NCBI GenBank assembly: GCA_965199875.1 | Contig: OZ241346.1 | Coordinates: 3,100,001 to 3,164,000, forward strand | Source: VXYL01 sp965199875 | GTDB lineage: Bacteria; Pseudomonadota; Gammaproteobacteria; Pseudomonadales; Azotimanducaceae | Length of the DNA: 64,000 nt | Direction of reading: 5' to 3' | Shown here: positions 8,801 to 17,218 of the stretch, in pieces | How the letters are laid out: every line of letters starts with the position of its first letter | How positions within the stretch are numbered: position 1 is the stretch's first letter | Made by a program: the position numbers and the translations under genes | The notes under the pieces: generated by a model | Databases searched by the model: none | What the model saw: the letters and a program-made list of their open reading frames with translations, nothing else | What the model was told of the DNA's origin: nothing

Positions 8801-11800
8801 TTCACGGTGACGGACGACGACACCAAGGGCGCGACGCTGTCCGCGACCTCGCTGGACGTGCAGGAGAACGGCACGGCGGAGTACACGCTGGTTCTGGACA
8901 CCGAGCCGGTCGGCGGCCCCGTGAGCGTGGCGGTGGGCGGATCGCCGACCGTCGCCACGGCTAGTCCGGAGACGCTGACGTTCACGGCGGGCAACTGGAA
9001 CGCGCCGCAGACGGTGACGGTGACGGGCGTGGACGACGCCAACACGGGCAACGAGATCGTCGCGTTCACCCACACGCCGACCGGAGGCGGCTACAACGGC
9101 GTGTCCATCTCCAACGTCAACGTGACGGCCGTGGACGACGACGTCGCCGGCCTGAAGGTATCGCCGGTGAACTTGACGGTGGCGGAGGGCGGGACGGCGA
9201 CGTACACGGTGCGCCTGAACGTCGCGCCGACGGCGGCGGCGACGGTGACGGTGGGCGGCGCCACGGCGAAGGTGACGGCGGACACGGACACGGGCACGCC
9301 CGGCGACCAGACAACGCTCGCCTTCGACGCGACGAACTGGAACGTCGCACAGACGGTGACAGTGGCCGGCGTAGCGGACGTCGACGGCGAGGACGAGACC
9401 GTCGTCCTGACGCACGCGGTGACGAGCACGGGGAACTACGCCTCGCTGGCATTGATTAGGCGGCCCGGCGTGGACGTGCGCGTGGAGGACGGCCAGACCG
9501 CCGGGGTGGTGGCGGCGCCCTCGTCGCTGACCATCGACGAGGGCGGCACGGCGACGTACGAAGTGAGGCTGTCGGCGCCGCCGGCGAGCGGCACGACCAC
9601 GGTGATGGTGGCGGCGACGGGCGCGGCCGGGCTGACGGTGGCGACGAGCACGCTGCTCTTCGACGCGACCACCTGGAACACGCCGCAGACGGTGACGGTG
9701 ACGGCGGCCGCGGACCACGACCGGATCACGGACGCCGAAGGCGCGCTGACCCACGCGGTGGCGAACTACGGCGCGATCATGGCGGGCCCGGACGTGCCGG
9801 CGACGGTGCGCAACACCACGGCGGACCACGACGCGGACGCGGACGGCCTGATCGAGGTGGACAGTCTGGCGAAACTGAACGCGATGCGCTGGGATCTGGA
9901 CGGCGACGGCACGGGCAACGCAGCGCACACGGCGGCGTTCCCGAACCCGCGCGGCGGCACGGTGTGCCCGACGTCGGTCTCGGGAGTGGCGTGCCGGGGC
10001 TACGAACTGACCACGGACCTGGACTTCGACACCGACGGCAACGGCGTCGTGGACGGCGACGACGACTATCCGAACTGGCTGCCGATTGCGCCCATCCACG
10101 GGGGCGACTCCTTCGTGGCGACGTTTCGCGGCAACGGCCACGTCATCGACAACCTGACGGTGCGCCGGCCGACCAGTCCAAGGGGCTCGACCTTCACCCG
10201 CGGCGCCGGCCTGTTCGGCTTCGTTGCCAGAAGCGGCCGCATCGAGTCGTTGGGAGTCGTCAACGCCTCGGTGCAAGCGCCCATAGGCCCCTTGGCCGGC
10301 GCCATTGCGGCCTCGTTGGACGGCCGGATCGTCGCCTGCTATTCCACCGGCAGCGTCTCGGCGCTCGAGTTTGCCGGGGGGCTCGTCGGAAGGACGATTG
10401 CCACGCTCTCGGGCGCGAAGGACGATGCGCGCATCATCGCCAGCTATTCGACGGCGGCGGTTTCCACGACGGGCACGGGCGGCAGCACCGGAAACGCGGG
10501 AGGATTGGTGGGCGGCCACAACAACGGCGCGATCGTCGCCAGCTACGCCGCCGGGCCGGTGACCGCGCAGTCGGGCCCCAACTATCTCGGGCCCCTGCCC
10601 GGCCACGGCCTGTCGGGCGGAGTCGCCACCGCCCGCTACTGGGTCGGCGTCGTGCGGGACAGCTACTGGGACATCCAGGTCACGGGCCAGACCTCCACCT
10701 ACGCCACCAGCCAGGTCGGCGTCGACGGCGGCGACATCGGCACGGGCATCGTCACCATGGCCGGCGGCCAGACCACCGCGCAACTCCAATCGCCCACCGA
10801 CTACGACGGCATCTACGCGAACTGGAACATCGACCTGGACGGCGACTACGAGGCGGACGATCCGTGGGACTTCGGCACCTCCAGCCAGTACCCGAGGCTG
10901 AAGTGGGGCGGCTTCGACCCGGCGCGGCAGTTCACCGTCCCGGAACCGGAGACGCCGGCGCCCGAGACGCCTGGCGTAGTCGATCTGGCACCGGAGTCGG
11001 TGTCCAGCCTGGCGGACCTGGCGCTGGACGTCGGCGCGGCGGTGCATCTGGACCTCGGCGCGGCGTTCCGGGACCCGGAGGGCGGCGCGCTGACCTACCG
11101 GGCGGAGAGTTCGCATCCGCGGGTGGCGTCGGCGACGCTGAGCGGCGGGATTCTGGCGGTGGCGGCGCTGCGTCCGGGCGAGGCGCGGGTGACGGCGACG
11201 GCGACGGACGCCGGCGGCCAGAGCGCGTCGCAGAGCTTCGCGGTGCGGGTGGGCACGGTGGTGTCGTTCGCCGCCGACGCCTCGGCGCCGGAGGGCGGCG
11301 CCATCCGCCTGGCGCTGCTGGCGAGCCGCCCGGCGCCGCGGCGGCTGGAGGTTCCCTACGTGCTGTCGCCGGCGGCCGAGGGGGCGTCGGCGGACGCCGC
11401 GGACCACGACGGCGGCGCCGGCGGCGTGGCGGTGTTCGAGGAAGGCGCGGAGCGGACGGAGATCGCCATCGGCGTCGTGGACGACGACGAGGTGGAGCCG
11501 GTTCGCGAGCGCTTCGTGGTCGTTCTGTCGGCGCCGGCGGCGGACGCCGGCTACGGCCTCGGGGCGAAGCCGAGCGCGCTGGCGACCATCGAGGAAGGGG
11601 TGTGCGACCGCGAGGCGGCGGTGCGCGACGCGCTGCGCGGGTCGCTGGCCTGCGAAGAGGTGGCGGACCTGTCGTCGCGGAGTTCGCTGCGTCTGGCGGG
11701 GGCGGGGGTTTCGCGGCTGCGGCCGGAGGACCTGCTGGGCCTGTCGGGGCTGCGGCTGCTGGACCTGTCGGGCAACGCACTGGCGGCGTGGCCGGGCGGG

Positions 11801-12727
11801 GCCTTGGAGATGCTGCCGAACCTGCGTTCGCTGCGTCTCGGCGGCAACCGCATCGGATCGCTGCCGGAGTCGCTGGGCGGACAGTCCCTGCTGGCGGATC
11901 TGCGCCTGCCGGGCAACGGCCTGTCGGTGGTGCCGCCGGGGGCGCTGGCGGGTCTATCCGGCCTGCGCCGCCTGGACCTGTCGGGCAACGCGCTGGAGGA
12001 ACTGCCGGCGGGGATGTTCGAGGGTCTGGCGGCGCTGGACGAGGTTCGGCTGCAGGACAACCCGGGCGCGCCGTTCCTGCTGACGATGGAGCTGGTGCGC
12101 ACGGACGCCGAGGCGTGGGCGCCGGGTCCGGCGTCCTTGGCGGCGCGGGTGCGCGAGGGGGCGCCGTTCCCGATGCAGGCGGCGCTGGCGGAACCGGAGG
12201 GAGTCGCGCTGTCGATTCCGGCGGGCGCGGTGCGCGGCGAACCGGCGACGGTGGAGCAGGACGGAGCGCCGCTGCTGCTGGCGCGGCTGTCCTCGGCGCC
12301 GGCGGTTCCCGACGCGGAGTGCGAGCAGGGCGAGCTGCTCCGCCCGTGCTTCGATGGGCTGGCGACCGCGGCGGGCGCGCCGCTGGCGCTGTTCAAGCGC
12401 CCGCCGACGGTGGCGGGTCTGGAGGCCCAGGCGCTGCAGTCGGGCGGCGACGACCTGCGCGTGGAGCTGTCGGAGCGCTTCGAGTCCGAGGACGCGCTGG
12501 CCTACGTCGCGGAGTCGTCGGACGAATCGGTGGCGCGGGTGCGGCTGCGCGACGGCGTGCTGATCGTCGAGGCGGTTGGCGAAGGCACGGCGACGGTGAC
12601 GGTGGTGGCGACGGACGCCGACGGCCTGGCCGGCACGCTGCGCTTCGAGGTGCGCACGACGGAACTGCTGCGCAGCCCGTGGCGCGGCTGGCGCATCGTC
12701 CTGCTGGAGAGCGCCAGCGACGGCTAG
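5900..12727 (+). CDS. Giant exported repeat protein (Calx-beta-like, GLUG and leucine-rich repeats)
   Basis: A 2275-residue protein with a signal peptide (hydrophobic core residues 17-30, cleavage near AFA-Q34). Two copies of a module are visible. Each begins with an Asp-rich DxDADxDxLIE segment and 'SLAKLNAxRWDLDGDG' (about 275 and 1310), continues with glycine-rich GGLLG/GGLVG 'GLUG' repeats, and ends with W-D-F-G...YPxLKWGG. Between them are at least five Calx-beta-like repeats (T-L-x-F-x-x-x-x-W-N-x-x-Q-x-V-T-V). After about residue 1640 come cadherin-like domains, then a C-R-E start and four or five leucine-rich repeats (about 1925-2045, LRLLDLSGNAL type), and a final Ig/cadherin-like domain. 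No sorting anchor is evident. A role in adhesion or host contact is an inference from this architecture. Confidence 0.85.
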   Translation: MLKLSKVSFRSSVPALRIAAALAGLLGGVSAFAQSAAITASSPAALNQGNLRGATVSVTLTGTTYSASSTASHFTLATAVPGLTVHSVNLDSSTVATLRLHYDGSDFDADATIAVVVDADGTAHNAALTTATQAVVPARWVNVSKKAVALEEDSTRGVGNNDRYDVVLESPPTATTTVTVTSDNDQVRLTRASGQTTPVASTTLTFTPQNWATAQEVLVHTAQHFSWDVGDAHDELALITHEATGGGYAATTVASRTVRVTVNDDDQTGTDYDADDDQLIEIDSLAKLNAIRWDLDGDGVPATSATTSYYAAFPNAAAGMGCPDGGDSGEAPDSCIGYELTANLDFDTDGDGSTWMETSGVVSGDSDDAYYNGGAGWDPIGNAVSPPSNYYRAVFRGNGHVVSNLFINRPQGSNVQYLGLFGVIGGTGRIESLGLRDAQVRGSYAVGGVLGGWTYGKVVGCYSTGTVNMVGPTTRNSGGLLGAAGNVSAFGAGSVAASYSIAGATSENQAGGLFAQATGASGSVAIDNSWAAGPVSGGSGLSGGLVGQGVFNGARATASYYDMEATGQMASRGGTGLSTEDMKRPTGYTGIYAYWDDYDLDGDGRIDADDDAWDFGQANQYPALKWGGHSPSTQFAAQLAGQMDTAPSYAGISASVPTNVRALTPIQAFQIPAPTGGNGTYDYTVAGLPSGLVFDEDGTGACMAARTVCGTPTAAATATVTVTAADADANTAPSDSATLTFAIAVLPTIRVTLSQTMLALQEDPGSTNANEGTYTAVLTGQPTGEVTVTPSSSNSDVTTSGALTFDAMNWNTPQQVTVTAGEDFDAVDDVAHVTHAVTGIPGSRAGPRVRVAVTDDDSQALTLATASLTGSGVTEGMTATYTARLASQPTGPVVVAIASSDAAVTVDADATADGEQATLLFNATTWNMTQTVTVRAREDDDGENETVTLTHDPSGADYGAVTNVDVSFTVTDDDTKGATLSATSLDVQENGTAEYTLVLDTEPVGGPVSVAVGGSPTVATASPETLTFTAGNWNAPQTVTVTGVDDANTGNEIVAFTHTPTGGGYNGVSISNVNVTAVDDDVAGLKVSPVNLTVAEGGTATYTVRLNVAPTAAATVTVGGATAKVTADTDTGTPGDQTTLAFDATNWNVAQTVTVAGVADVDGEDETVVLTHAVTSTGNYASLALIRRPGVDVRVEDGQTAGVVAAPSSLTIDEGGTATYEVRLSAPPASGTTTVMVAATGAAGLTVATSTLLFDATTWNTPQTVTVTAAADHDRITDAEGALTHAVANYGAIMAGPDVPATVRNTTADHDADADGLIEVDSLAKLNAMRWDLDGDGTGNAAHTAAFPNPRGGTVCPTSVSGVACRGYELTTDLDFDTDGNGVVDGDDDYPNWLPIAPIHGGDSFVATFRGNGHVIDNLTVRRPTSPRGSTFTRGAGLFGFVARSGRIESLGVVNASVQAPIGPLAGAIAASLDGRIVACYSTGSVSALEFAGGLVGRTIATLSGAKDDARIIASYSTAAVSTTGTGGSTGNAGGLVGGHNNGAIVASYAAGPVTAQSGPNYLGPLPGHGLSGGVATARYWVGVVRDSYWDIQVTGQTSTYATSQVGVDGGDIGTGIVTMAGGQTTAQLQSPTDYDGIYANWNIDLDGDYEADDPWDFGTSSQYPRLKWGGFDPARQFTVPEPETPAPETPGVVDLAPESVSSLADLALDVGAAVHLDLGAAFRDPEGGALTYRAESSHPRVASATLSGGILAVAALRPGEARVTATATDAGGQSASQSFAVRVGTVVSFAADASAPEGGAIRLALLASRPAPRRLEVPYVLSPAAEGASADAADHDGGAGGVAVFEEGAERTEIAIGVVDDDEVEPVRERFVVVLSAPAADAGYGLGAKPSALATIEEGVCDREAAVRDALRGSLACEEVADLSSRSSLRLAGAGVSRLRPEDLLGLSGLRLLDLSGNALAAWPGGALEMLPNLRSLRLGGNRIGSLPESLGGQSLLADLRLPGNGLSVVPPGALAGLSGLRRLDLSGNALEELPAGMFEGLAALDEVRLQDNPGAPFLLTMELVRTDAEAWAPGPASLAARVREGAPFPMQAALAEPEGVALSIPAGAVRGEPATVEQDGAPLLLARLSSAPAVPDAECEQGELLRPCFDGLATAAGAPLALFKRPPTVAGLEAQALQSGGDDLRVELSERFESEDALAYVAESSDESVARVRLRDGVLIVEAVGEGTATVTVVATDADGLAGTLRFEVRTTELLRSPWRGWRIVLLESASDG

Positions 12728-12822
12728 CATTCCGTCATGATTCGAGAGCCGTTTCGGCTTGGTCCGGCGCCGGCCAATGCCCGTTGCCAACGTTCCGGTT
12801 CGTCCGCCAATTGGACGCCGAA

Positions 12823-12850
12823 GCAAGGCTTCGGAGGCAAGGCTTCGGAG
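12823..12850 (+). repeat. 14-bp tandem duplication
   Basis: GCAAGGCTTCGGAG occurs twice in direct tandem at 12823-12836 and 12837-12850, in the gap between the giant protein gene and the Rpn-like remnant. The rest of 12728-12959 shows no gene, tRNA or clear promoter. Confidence 0.85.
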
Positions 12851-12959
12851 GGAGGCGGGCTCGGGCGAGTTTTCGAGGAGGTCCGGGCGATTTCGGAATT
12901 CGCTGTGCGACATCGGCCATGTCCTTTTCCCCGCCGTCGGCGCGTGCCGCAGTGCCGGC

Positions 12960-13187
12960 ATGGCCTCTTCGGATCGCCCCTTCAAGCTCGTCCACGCCAA
13001 CCCGCGCATGGTGGAGGACGTGGTGCGCCTCGTCGCCCCGCAGTGGGTGGACCGCCTCGACTACGAGGCGCTGGTGGCGGTGGACAAGGAGTACGTCGCC
13101 CGCGAGTCCCCGCAAAGGCACTTGGTCAGACCTTCCCTAGCACTAGCGAGGCTTCGGGTTGGGTTTCGGTGGTTTGGTTGCGGATGA
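12960..13187 (+). pseudogene. N-terminal remnant of an Rpn/PD-(D/E)XK family protein
   Basis: ATG at 12960 opens a 75-codon frame beginning MASSDRPFKLVHANPRMV. Its first 45 or so residues match, in order, the N-terminus of the complete Rpn-type protein at 47834-48808: a K-x-x-x-x-H/N-P-R-M segment, then V-R-L, then a two-residue-spaced D-x-L pattern before E-Y. Similarity ends at about 13110, before the nuclease core, and the frame then runs into unrelated sequence and stops. TGTGCGACAT at 12904-12913 also recurs in the inverted repeats around the complete gene. I read it as the stump left by an old insertion or deletion. Confidence 0.55.
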
Positions 13188-13188
13188 A

Positions 13189-13218
13189 TTGACTTCGCGG
13201 CGACGCAGCCGCTATGCT
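13189..13218 (+). promoter_or_regulatory. Sigma-70-like promoter for the tRNA-Pro/tRNA-Arg pair
   Basis: TTGACT at 13189-13194 and TATGCT at 13213-13218 are separated by 18 nt. The tRNA-Pro gene starts 21 nt after the -10 element, a normal distance for a short tRNA leader. Confidence 0.6.
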
Positions 13219-13238
13219 CCACGCATGTTTCGACCGTG

Positions 13239-13315
13239 CGGGGTATGGCGCAGTCTGGCAGCGCACCTGCTTTGGGAGCAGGGTGTCGGGAGTTCAAATC
13301 TCTCTACCCCGACCA
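13239..13315 (+). tRNA. tRNA-Pro (TGG)
   Basis: A 77-nt cloverleaf with 7-bp acceptor stem CGGGGTA/TACCCCG, anticodon loop TTTGGGA (anticodon TGG), T-arm sequence GTTCAAATC, and an encoded ACCA end at 13312-13315. It is the first of three tRNA genes ahead of tig, an order shared with other Gammaproteobacteria. Confidence 0.95.
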
Positions 13316-13326
13316 GATTCGTCCAT

Positions 13327-13403
13327 GCGCCCGTAGCTCAACCGGAAAGAGCATCGGCCTTCTAAGCCGAGGGTTGAAGGTTCGAGTCCTTCCGGGCGTA
13401 CCA
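13327..13403 (+). tRNA. tRNA-Arg (TCT)
   Basis: A 77-nt tRNA with acceptor GCGCCCG/CGGGCGT (terminal G-T pair), anticodon loop CTTCTAA (anticodon TCT), T-loop GTTCGAGTC and an encoded ACCA end. It starts 11 nt after tRNA-Pro, so the two are probably co-transcribed. Confidence 0.95.
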
Positions 13404-13469
13404 TGCACTCCGTTCGGATGCCCGCCCCATGCCGTCGGGTTGCTCGGCGCAACGACGTGGAACAAGCTT

Positions 13470-13498
13470 TTGGCGAGCTGTCCACAAGGTTGTAGAAT
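13470..13498 (+). promoter_or_regulatory. Extended -10 promoter before tRNA-His and tig
   Basis: TTGGCG (13470-13475), a 17-nt spacer, and TAGAAT (13493-13498) preceded by TG. It lies 30 nt before tRNA-His and would separate that gene and possibly tig from the upstream tRNA pair. Confidence 0.6.
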
Positions 13499-13528
13499 AG
13501 GCGCTCGGCTGCCGTCGCGGTTGCCAAT

Positions 13529-13605
13529 GGTGGATGTAGCTCAGTTGGTAGAGCTCCGGATTGTGGATCCGGCGGTCGTGGGTTCAAACCCCATCATCCA
13601 CCCCA
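13529..13605 (+). tRNA. tRNA-His (GTG)
   Basis: Acceptor stem GTGGATG/CATCCAC with the extra 5' G (position -1, 13529) facing C73, a hallmark of histidine tRNA. The anticodon loop TTGTGGA gives anticodon GTG; CCA is encoded at 13603-13605. The trigger factor gene begins 21 nt downstream. Confidence 0.95.
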
Positions 13606-13626
13606 ACATCCTGGCCGAAAGTCGAC

Positions 13627-15318
13627 ATGCAGGTATCGGTAAAGACAACAAGCGGTCTTGAGCGCGAAGTCAAGGTCGCCGTGCCGGCGGAATCCTTCGA
13701 GGCCAGGGTCGACGAGCGCATCAAGGCCACCGCCAACGACGCGCGGCTCCCCGGCTTCCGCCCCGGCAAGGTTCCCATGAAGGAAGTCCGCCGCCGCTTC
13801 GGCGCGGAACTGCGCCAGCAGGTTGCCACCGACATGCTGCAGTCCAGTTTCGCAGATGTCGTCCGGCAGGAGCGTCTCGCGCTGGCCAGCCAGGCGTTCA
13901 TCAGCCTGGACAACATCGAACCCGGCGGAGACCTCGAGTACACCGCAACCTTCGAGGTGATGCCCACCGTTCAGCTGGCCGACTTGACGACGTTGCGAAT
14001 CGGCAAGCCGGAAGCGGAAATCACCGAAGCGGACATCGACGAAACCGTGCAGACCATGCGCCAGCAGCGCATTGGCTGGCATGCGGTGGAGCGCGCCGCG
14101 CAGGAAGGCGACCGCGTGACCGTGGACTACACCGTGAAGGTTGCCGGCAAAGTCGTCGGCGAGCCCACCCGGGAGACTTTCGTCGTTGGCGACGAAAACA
14201 ACCTGGACGAAGTGAACGGCGCTCTCGTCGGGCTGGCTGCCCATGAAAGCCGAGTGTTCCCCACCACGGTTTCCAAGGATGCGCTGGAAGATGCCGGTGA
14301 CGAAGGCGACGGCGCGCAAGCCGCGGCGCCCGAGGCCGACAGCGACGGCTCGGACGACGCCGGCGGCGGTGGCGATCAAGACGCCGAACCCGCGGTTCCG
14401 GAAATCACGGCAGACGCCGTCGACGAGGCCCTTGCCGAACCGCCCCTCGCCGGCGAGCTCGAACCTCCCCAGCAAGACGACGATCCCGTTCCCGCGATCG
14501 CCGAGATCGTCGCTCATACGGTGGAAGAAGGCGTGCTGCCGGATCTCGACGACGAGTTCTTCGATTCGTTCGACGTCGACCACGAAGGAGATCGCCTCGC
14601 CAAGTTCCGCGAACAGGTGCGTGAGCGCATGCAAGTCGAACTCGACAACGCCACTCGCCACCTCATGCGTCGGCAAGTGCTCGACGTCCTCGTCGACGCA
14701 CACGATTTCGAACTGCCGCAGGCCATGGTGACCGCCGAGTTGGCCGACCACGTAGGCCGAATGAAGCGCTTGATCGGAGACATCGACGAAGCCCTGTTCG
14801 CCCAGGCGTTCAGGCCGAAGGCGGAAGAAAACGTGCGCGCCAGGCTGACGCTGCAGCAAGTCATCCTGCACGCGGACATCAAACCCGACGATCAACGGGT
14901 GCGCACCCGCATCGAAGAAATCGCCAGCGCCTACGAAGAAGCCGCAGAGGTTCGGCGCTGGCTGTACGGCAACGAAGAGCAGCTACGGCGCGTGGAAAAC
15001 TCGGTCGCGGAGCAACAAGCCGTGGAGCATGTGCTTTCCCAGGCCAACGCCATCCCCGTGGAGTTGTCCTACGAGCAAGTCGTCGCCGGCGTCCTTCCGG
15101 AGCTGCCTGCGGAGGAGGCCGACGCGCCGGTCCAAGCAGAACAAGCAGAAGAAGCCGCCTTGCCGACGCAGCCCGCGGTAGAAGCGTTGTCGCCCATGCA
15201 AGAATCCGACGACGGCGCGCAAGGCGGCGAGCCCGCCTCCGTCGAGACCGCCGACGCCGGCAAGACCACCGGCATCCGCGGGCGCCTGCGCCGCTTCTTC
15301 GGCACCAGGAAAGATTGA
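13627..15318 (+). CDS. tig: Trigger factor, ribosome-associated chaperone, with a large acidic insertion
   Basis: A 563-residue protein; trigger factors are usually about 430-450. The N-terminal ribosome-binding domain carries the signature LPGFRPGKVP at residues 41-50. A partial FKBP-type prolyl isomerase region follows (GDRVTVDYTVKVAGK, about 160-175). From about residue 216 to 300 the isomerase core is replaced or interrupted by Asp/Glu/Ala/Pro-rich low-complexity sequence, then the family's LPDLDDEFF resumes and the helical C-terminal chaperone domain follows. About 70 further residues form an acidic tail ending in a short basic patch (RGRLRRFFG). Isomerase activity is doubtful; nascent-chain binding should be kept. 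ATG 13627 follows tRNA-His; clpP is next downstream. Confidence 0.9.
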   Translation: MQVSVKTTSGLEREVKVAVPAESFEARVDERIKATANDARLPGFRPGKVPMKEVRRRFGAELRQQVATDMLQSSFADVVRQERLALASQAFISLDNIEPGGDLEYTATFEVMPTVQLADLTTLRIGKPEAEITEADIDETVQTMRQQRIGWHAVERAAQEGDRVTVDYTVKVAGKVVGEPTRETFVVGDENNLDEVNGALVGLAAHESRVFPTTVSKDALEDAGDEGDGAQAAAPEADSDGSDDAGGGGDQDAEPAVPEITADAVDEALAEPPLAGELEPPQQDDDPVPAIAEIVAHTVEEGVLPDLDDEFFDSFDVDHEGDRLAKFREQVRERMQVELDNATRHLMRRQVLDVLVDAHDFELPQAMVTAELADHVGRMKRLIGDIDEALFAQAFRPKAEENVRARLTLQQVILHADIKPDDQRVRTRIEEIASAYEEAAEVRRWLYGNEEQLRRVENSVAEQQAVEHVLSQANAIPVELSYEQVVAGVLPELPAEEADAPVQAEQAEEAALPTQPAVEALSPMQESDDGAQGGEPASVETADAGKTTGIRGRLRRFFGTRKD

Positions 15319-15345
15319 CACAAGACCGCCGCAAGGAGCACACCG

Positions 15346-16011
15346 TTGAACCACAGCTTCCCGCCGCCCGTCCGCCACGACTTCGGCAGCACCAGCTTTC
15401 AGCCGCAGGGCCTCGGCCTCGTGCCGATGGTGGTCGAACAGAGCGCGCGTGGCGAACGCGCCTACGACATCTATTCGCGCCTGCTCAGCAATCGCATCGT
15501 CTTTCTGGTCGGCCCGGTGGAGGACCAGGTGGCAAGCCTGGCGATCGCCCAGCTTCTGTACCTGGCTTCGGAAAACGCCGACGCGGACATCCACCTGTAC
15601 ATCAACTCGCCGGGCGGCGCCGTCTCTTCCGGCTTGTCGATCTACGACACCATGCAGCTAGTGAACTGCGACATTGCCACCTGGTGCATCGGCCAAGCCG
15701 CCAGCATGGGGTCGTTTCTGCTCGCCGCCGGCACCAAGGGCAAACGCTACGCGCTGCCCAACTCGCGCATGATGCTGCATCAGCCGAGCGGCGGCTCCCG
15801 GGGCGTTGCCGCGGACATCGAGATCCAGGCGCGCGAGATACTGGCCATGCGCGAGCAGCTGAACGGCATTCTGGCCAAGCACACCGGGCAGACGGTGGAG
15901 CGCATCAGCGCGGACACGGACCGGGACCACTGGATGAGCCCGGAGGACGCCGTCAAGTACGGCTTGGTGGACACCGTCAAATATCCAGAAGACGGCAAAG
16001 CGGCGGGATAG
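15346..16011 (+). CDS. clpP: ATP-dependent Clp protease proteolytic subunit
   Basis: A 221-residue ClpP serine peptidase. The nucleophile is in GQAASMGS (Ser120), the His in MMLHQPSGG (His145), and the third residue in the DTDRDHW segment. It forms tetradecameric barrels that degrade proteins unfolded by ClpX or ClpA. The start is taken as TTG 15346 with AGGAG about 8 nt upstream; the extra N-terminal residues before VPMVVEQ would be the propeptide. It lies 27 nt after tig, as usual, but the expected clpX is not next: a hairpin and a convergent metabolic operon follow. Confidence 0.95.
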   Translation: MNHSFPPPVRHDFGSTSFQPQGLGLVPMVVEQSARGERAYDIYSRLLSNRIVFLVGPVEDQVASLAIAQLLYLASENADADIHLYINSPGGAVSSGLSIYDTMQLVNCDIATWCIGQAASMGSFLLAAGTKGKRYALPNSRMMLHQPSGGSRGVAADIEIQAREILAMREQLNGILAKHTGQTVERISADTDRDHWMSPEDAVKYGLVDTVKYPEDGKAAG

Positions 16012-16030
16012 CTCGGCAGGTCCGCCGAGC
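16011..16030 (+). terminator. Hairpin after clpP
   Basis: GCTCGGC (16011-16017) and GCCGAGC (16024-16030) form a perfect 7-bp stem with a 6-nt loop directly after the clpP stop codon, between convergent genes. No T-run follows, so Rho-independent efficiency is uncertain. Confidence 0.5.
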
Positions 16031-16056
16031 CGCCCCCTGGTCGACCTCCTTGGCGG

Positions 16057-17211
16057 CTACCAGTTGTTGAAGGCGCCGTCCCGGCGGCGCAGCTGCGGCG
16101 GCCAGCCGTTCAGCGGCGCCGGACGCTGCTCGGCGAGCTCCGCATTGAACTCGACGCCAAGACCAGGCACGTCCTGGCAGGCCGCGTAGCCCTCCTGCCA
16201 GGCCACCTGCTGCGGAAAAAGGTCCGTGTCGAAGGTGCCCGGCGCTCTTGGCATCTCCTGCACGCCGACATTGGTGGAGGCCATGCACAGCGCCACCCCG
16301 GCCGCCGCGCTCACCGGCCCCAGGGGATTGTGCGGCACGATGTCGATGTAGTGCGTCTCGCACCAGTGGGTGATCTTCAGCGCTTCGGTCAGGCCGCCGG
16401 CGATGCACAGATCGATGCGGGCGTAGTTGATCAGTTCTTCCTCCACCGCTTGCCGGAACGACCACTTGCTGGCCCACTGCTCGCCGGCGGCAATCGGCAC
16501 GCCGACATGCCGCGCCAGGCTGCGATAGCTGGCGGGATTTTCCGAGCGCAGCGGATCTTCGATGAAGAACGGCCGGTACGGCTCCAGGCGCCGGCACAGC
16601 TCGATCGTCCGGGCGACGTCCAGACGGGTGTGGACGTCGAGACACAGGCCGATTTCGCCCCCTACGGCCTCGCGCACCGCGGCCATGTCCAGAACCGCCG
16701 CCGGCACGGCTTCCGCCGGCTCGATCACGTCCGGCTCGCCGCCGGCTTCCTGCGCCGTCGGCAGGTGCCAGCGCAGGAACTTCCAGCCTTCGGCCACCGC
16801 TTGCTGGCAGTTCGCAACCAGCTCGGCACGGCTTGAACCTTGCGCATGCGGATAGCACGCCACTTTCTCGCGCACCGGCCCGCCAAGCAGCTTGTACACC
16901 GGCAGGGACACCGCTTTGCCCTTGATGTCCCACAGCGCGATGTCGATGGCGCTGATGGCGCAGCAGTACACCTTGTCGGCGGGAAAGAAGCCGCCGCGGA
17001 ACATGCGCTGCCACAGGCGTTCGGTAGCGAACGGATCCTCGCCGACGGCGACTTCCGCCAGATGCTTGACGGCCTGGTCGACGGCGCCGCCCCAGTTGCC
17101 GATGCCAACCTCGCCGAGGCCGTGGATGCCGGCATCGGTTTCCACTTTGACGATGAAGTACTTGCGCCGCTCGCCGTAGCAGCAGTACGTCTTGATGTCG
17201 GTGATTTTCAC
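16057..17211 (-). CDS. Mandelate racemase/muconate lactonizing enzyme family (sugar-acid dehydratase-like)
   Basis: A 384-residue enolase-superfamily enzyme. The capping domain is followed by the barrel with metal ligands Asp in CLDVHTRLD, Glu in FFIEDPL and Glu in AAGEQWAS; a His in VPHNPLGP is a candidate general base. This D/E/E spacing with N-P-L-G-P is seen in ManD/GalD-type sugar-acid dehydratases. Expected chemistry is Mg-assisted alpha-proton abstraction from a carboxylate. The GTG start at 17211 lies 7 nt from the stop of the PhyH-type gene, so the two form an operon. The substrate is not determined. Confidence 0.85.
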   Translation of the reverse strand: MKITDIKTYCCYGERRKYFIVKVETDAGIHGLGEVGIGNWGGAVDQAVKHLAEVAVGEDPFATERLWQRMFRGGFFPADKVYCCAISAIDIALWDIKGKAVSLPVYKLLGGPVREKVACYPHAQGSSRAELVANCQQAVAEGWKFLRWHLPTAQEAGGEPDVIEPAEAVPAAVLDMAAVREAVGGEIGLCLDVHTRLDVARTIELCRRLEPYRPFFIEDPLRSENPASYRSLARHVGVPIAAGEQWASKWSFRQAVEEELINYARIDLCIAGGLTEALKITHWCETHYIDIVPHNPLGPVSAAAGVALCMASTNVGVQEMPRAPGTFDTDLFPQQVAWQEGYAACQDVPGLGVEFNAELAEQRPAPLNGWPPQLRRRDGAFNNW

Positions 17212-17218
17212 TGCGCCC

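Noticed and set aside
5837..11407. 1856-codon open frame on the minus strand
   Set aside because: It is the antisense of the giant repeat protein. Its Arg/His/Val/Gly composition reflects GC-rich codon shadows, while the plus frame has a signal peptide and recognisable domains.
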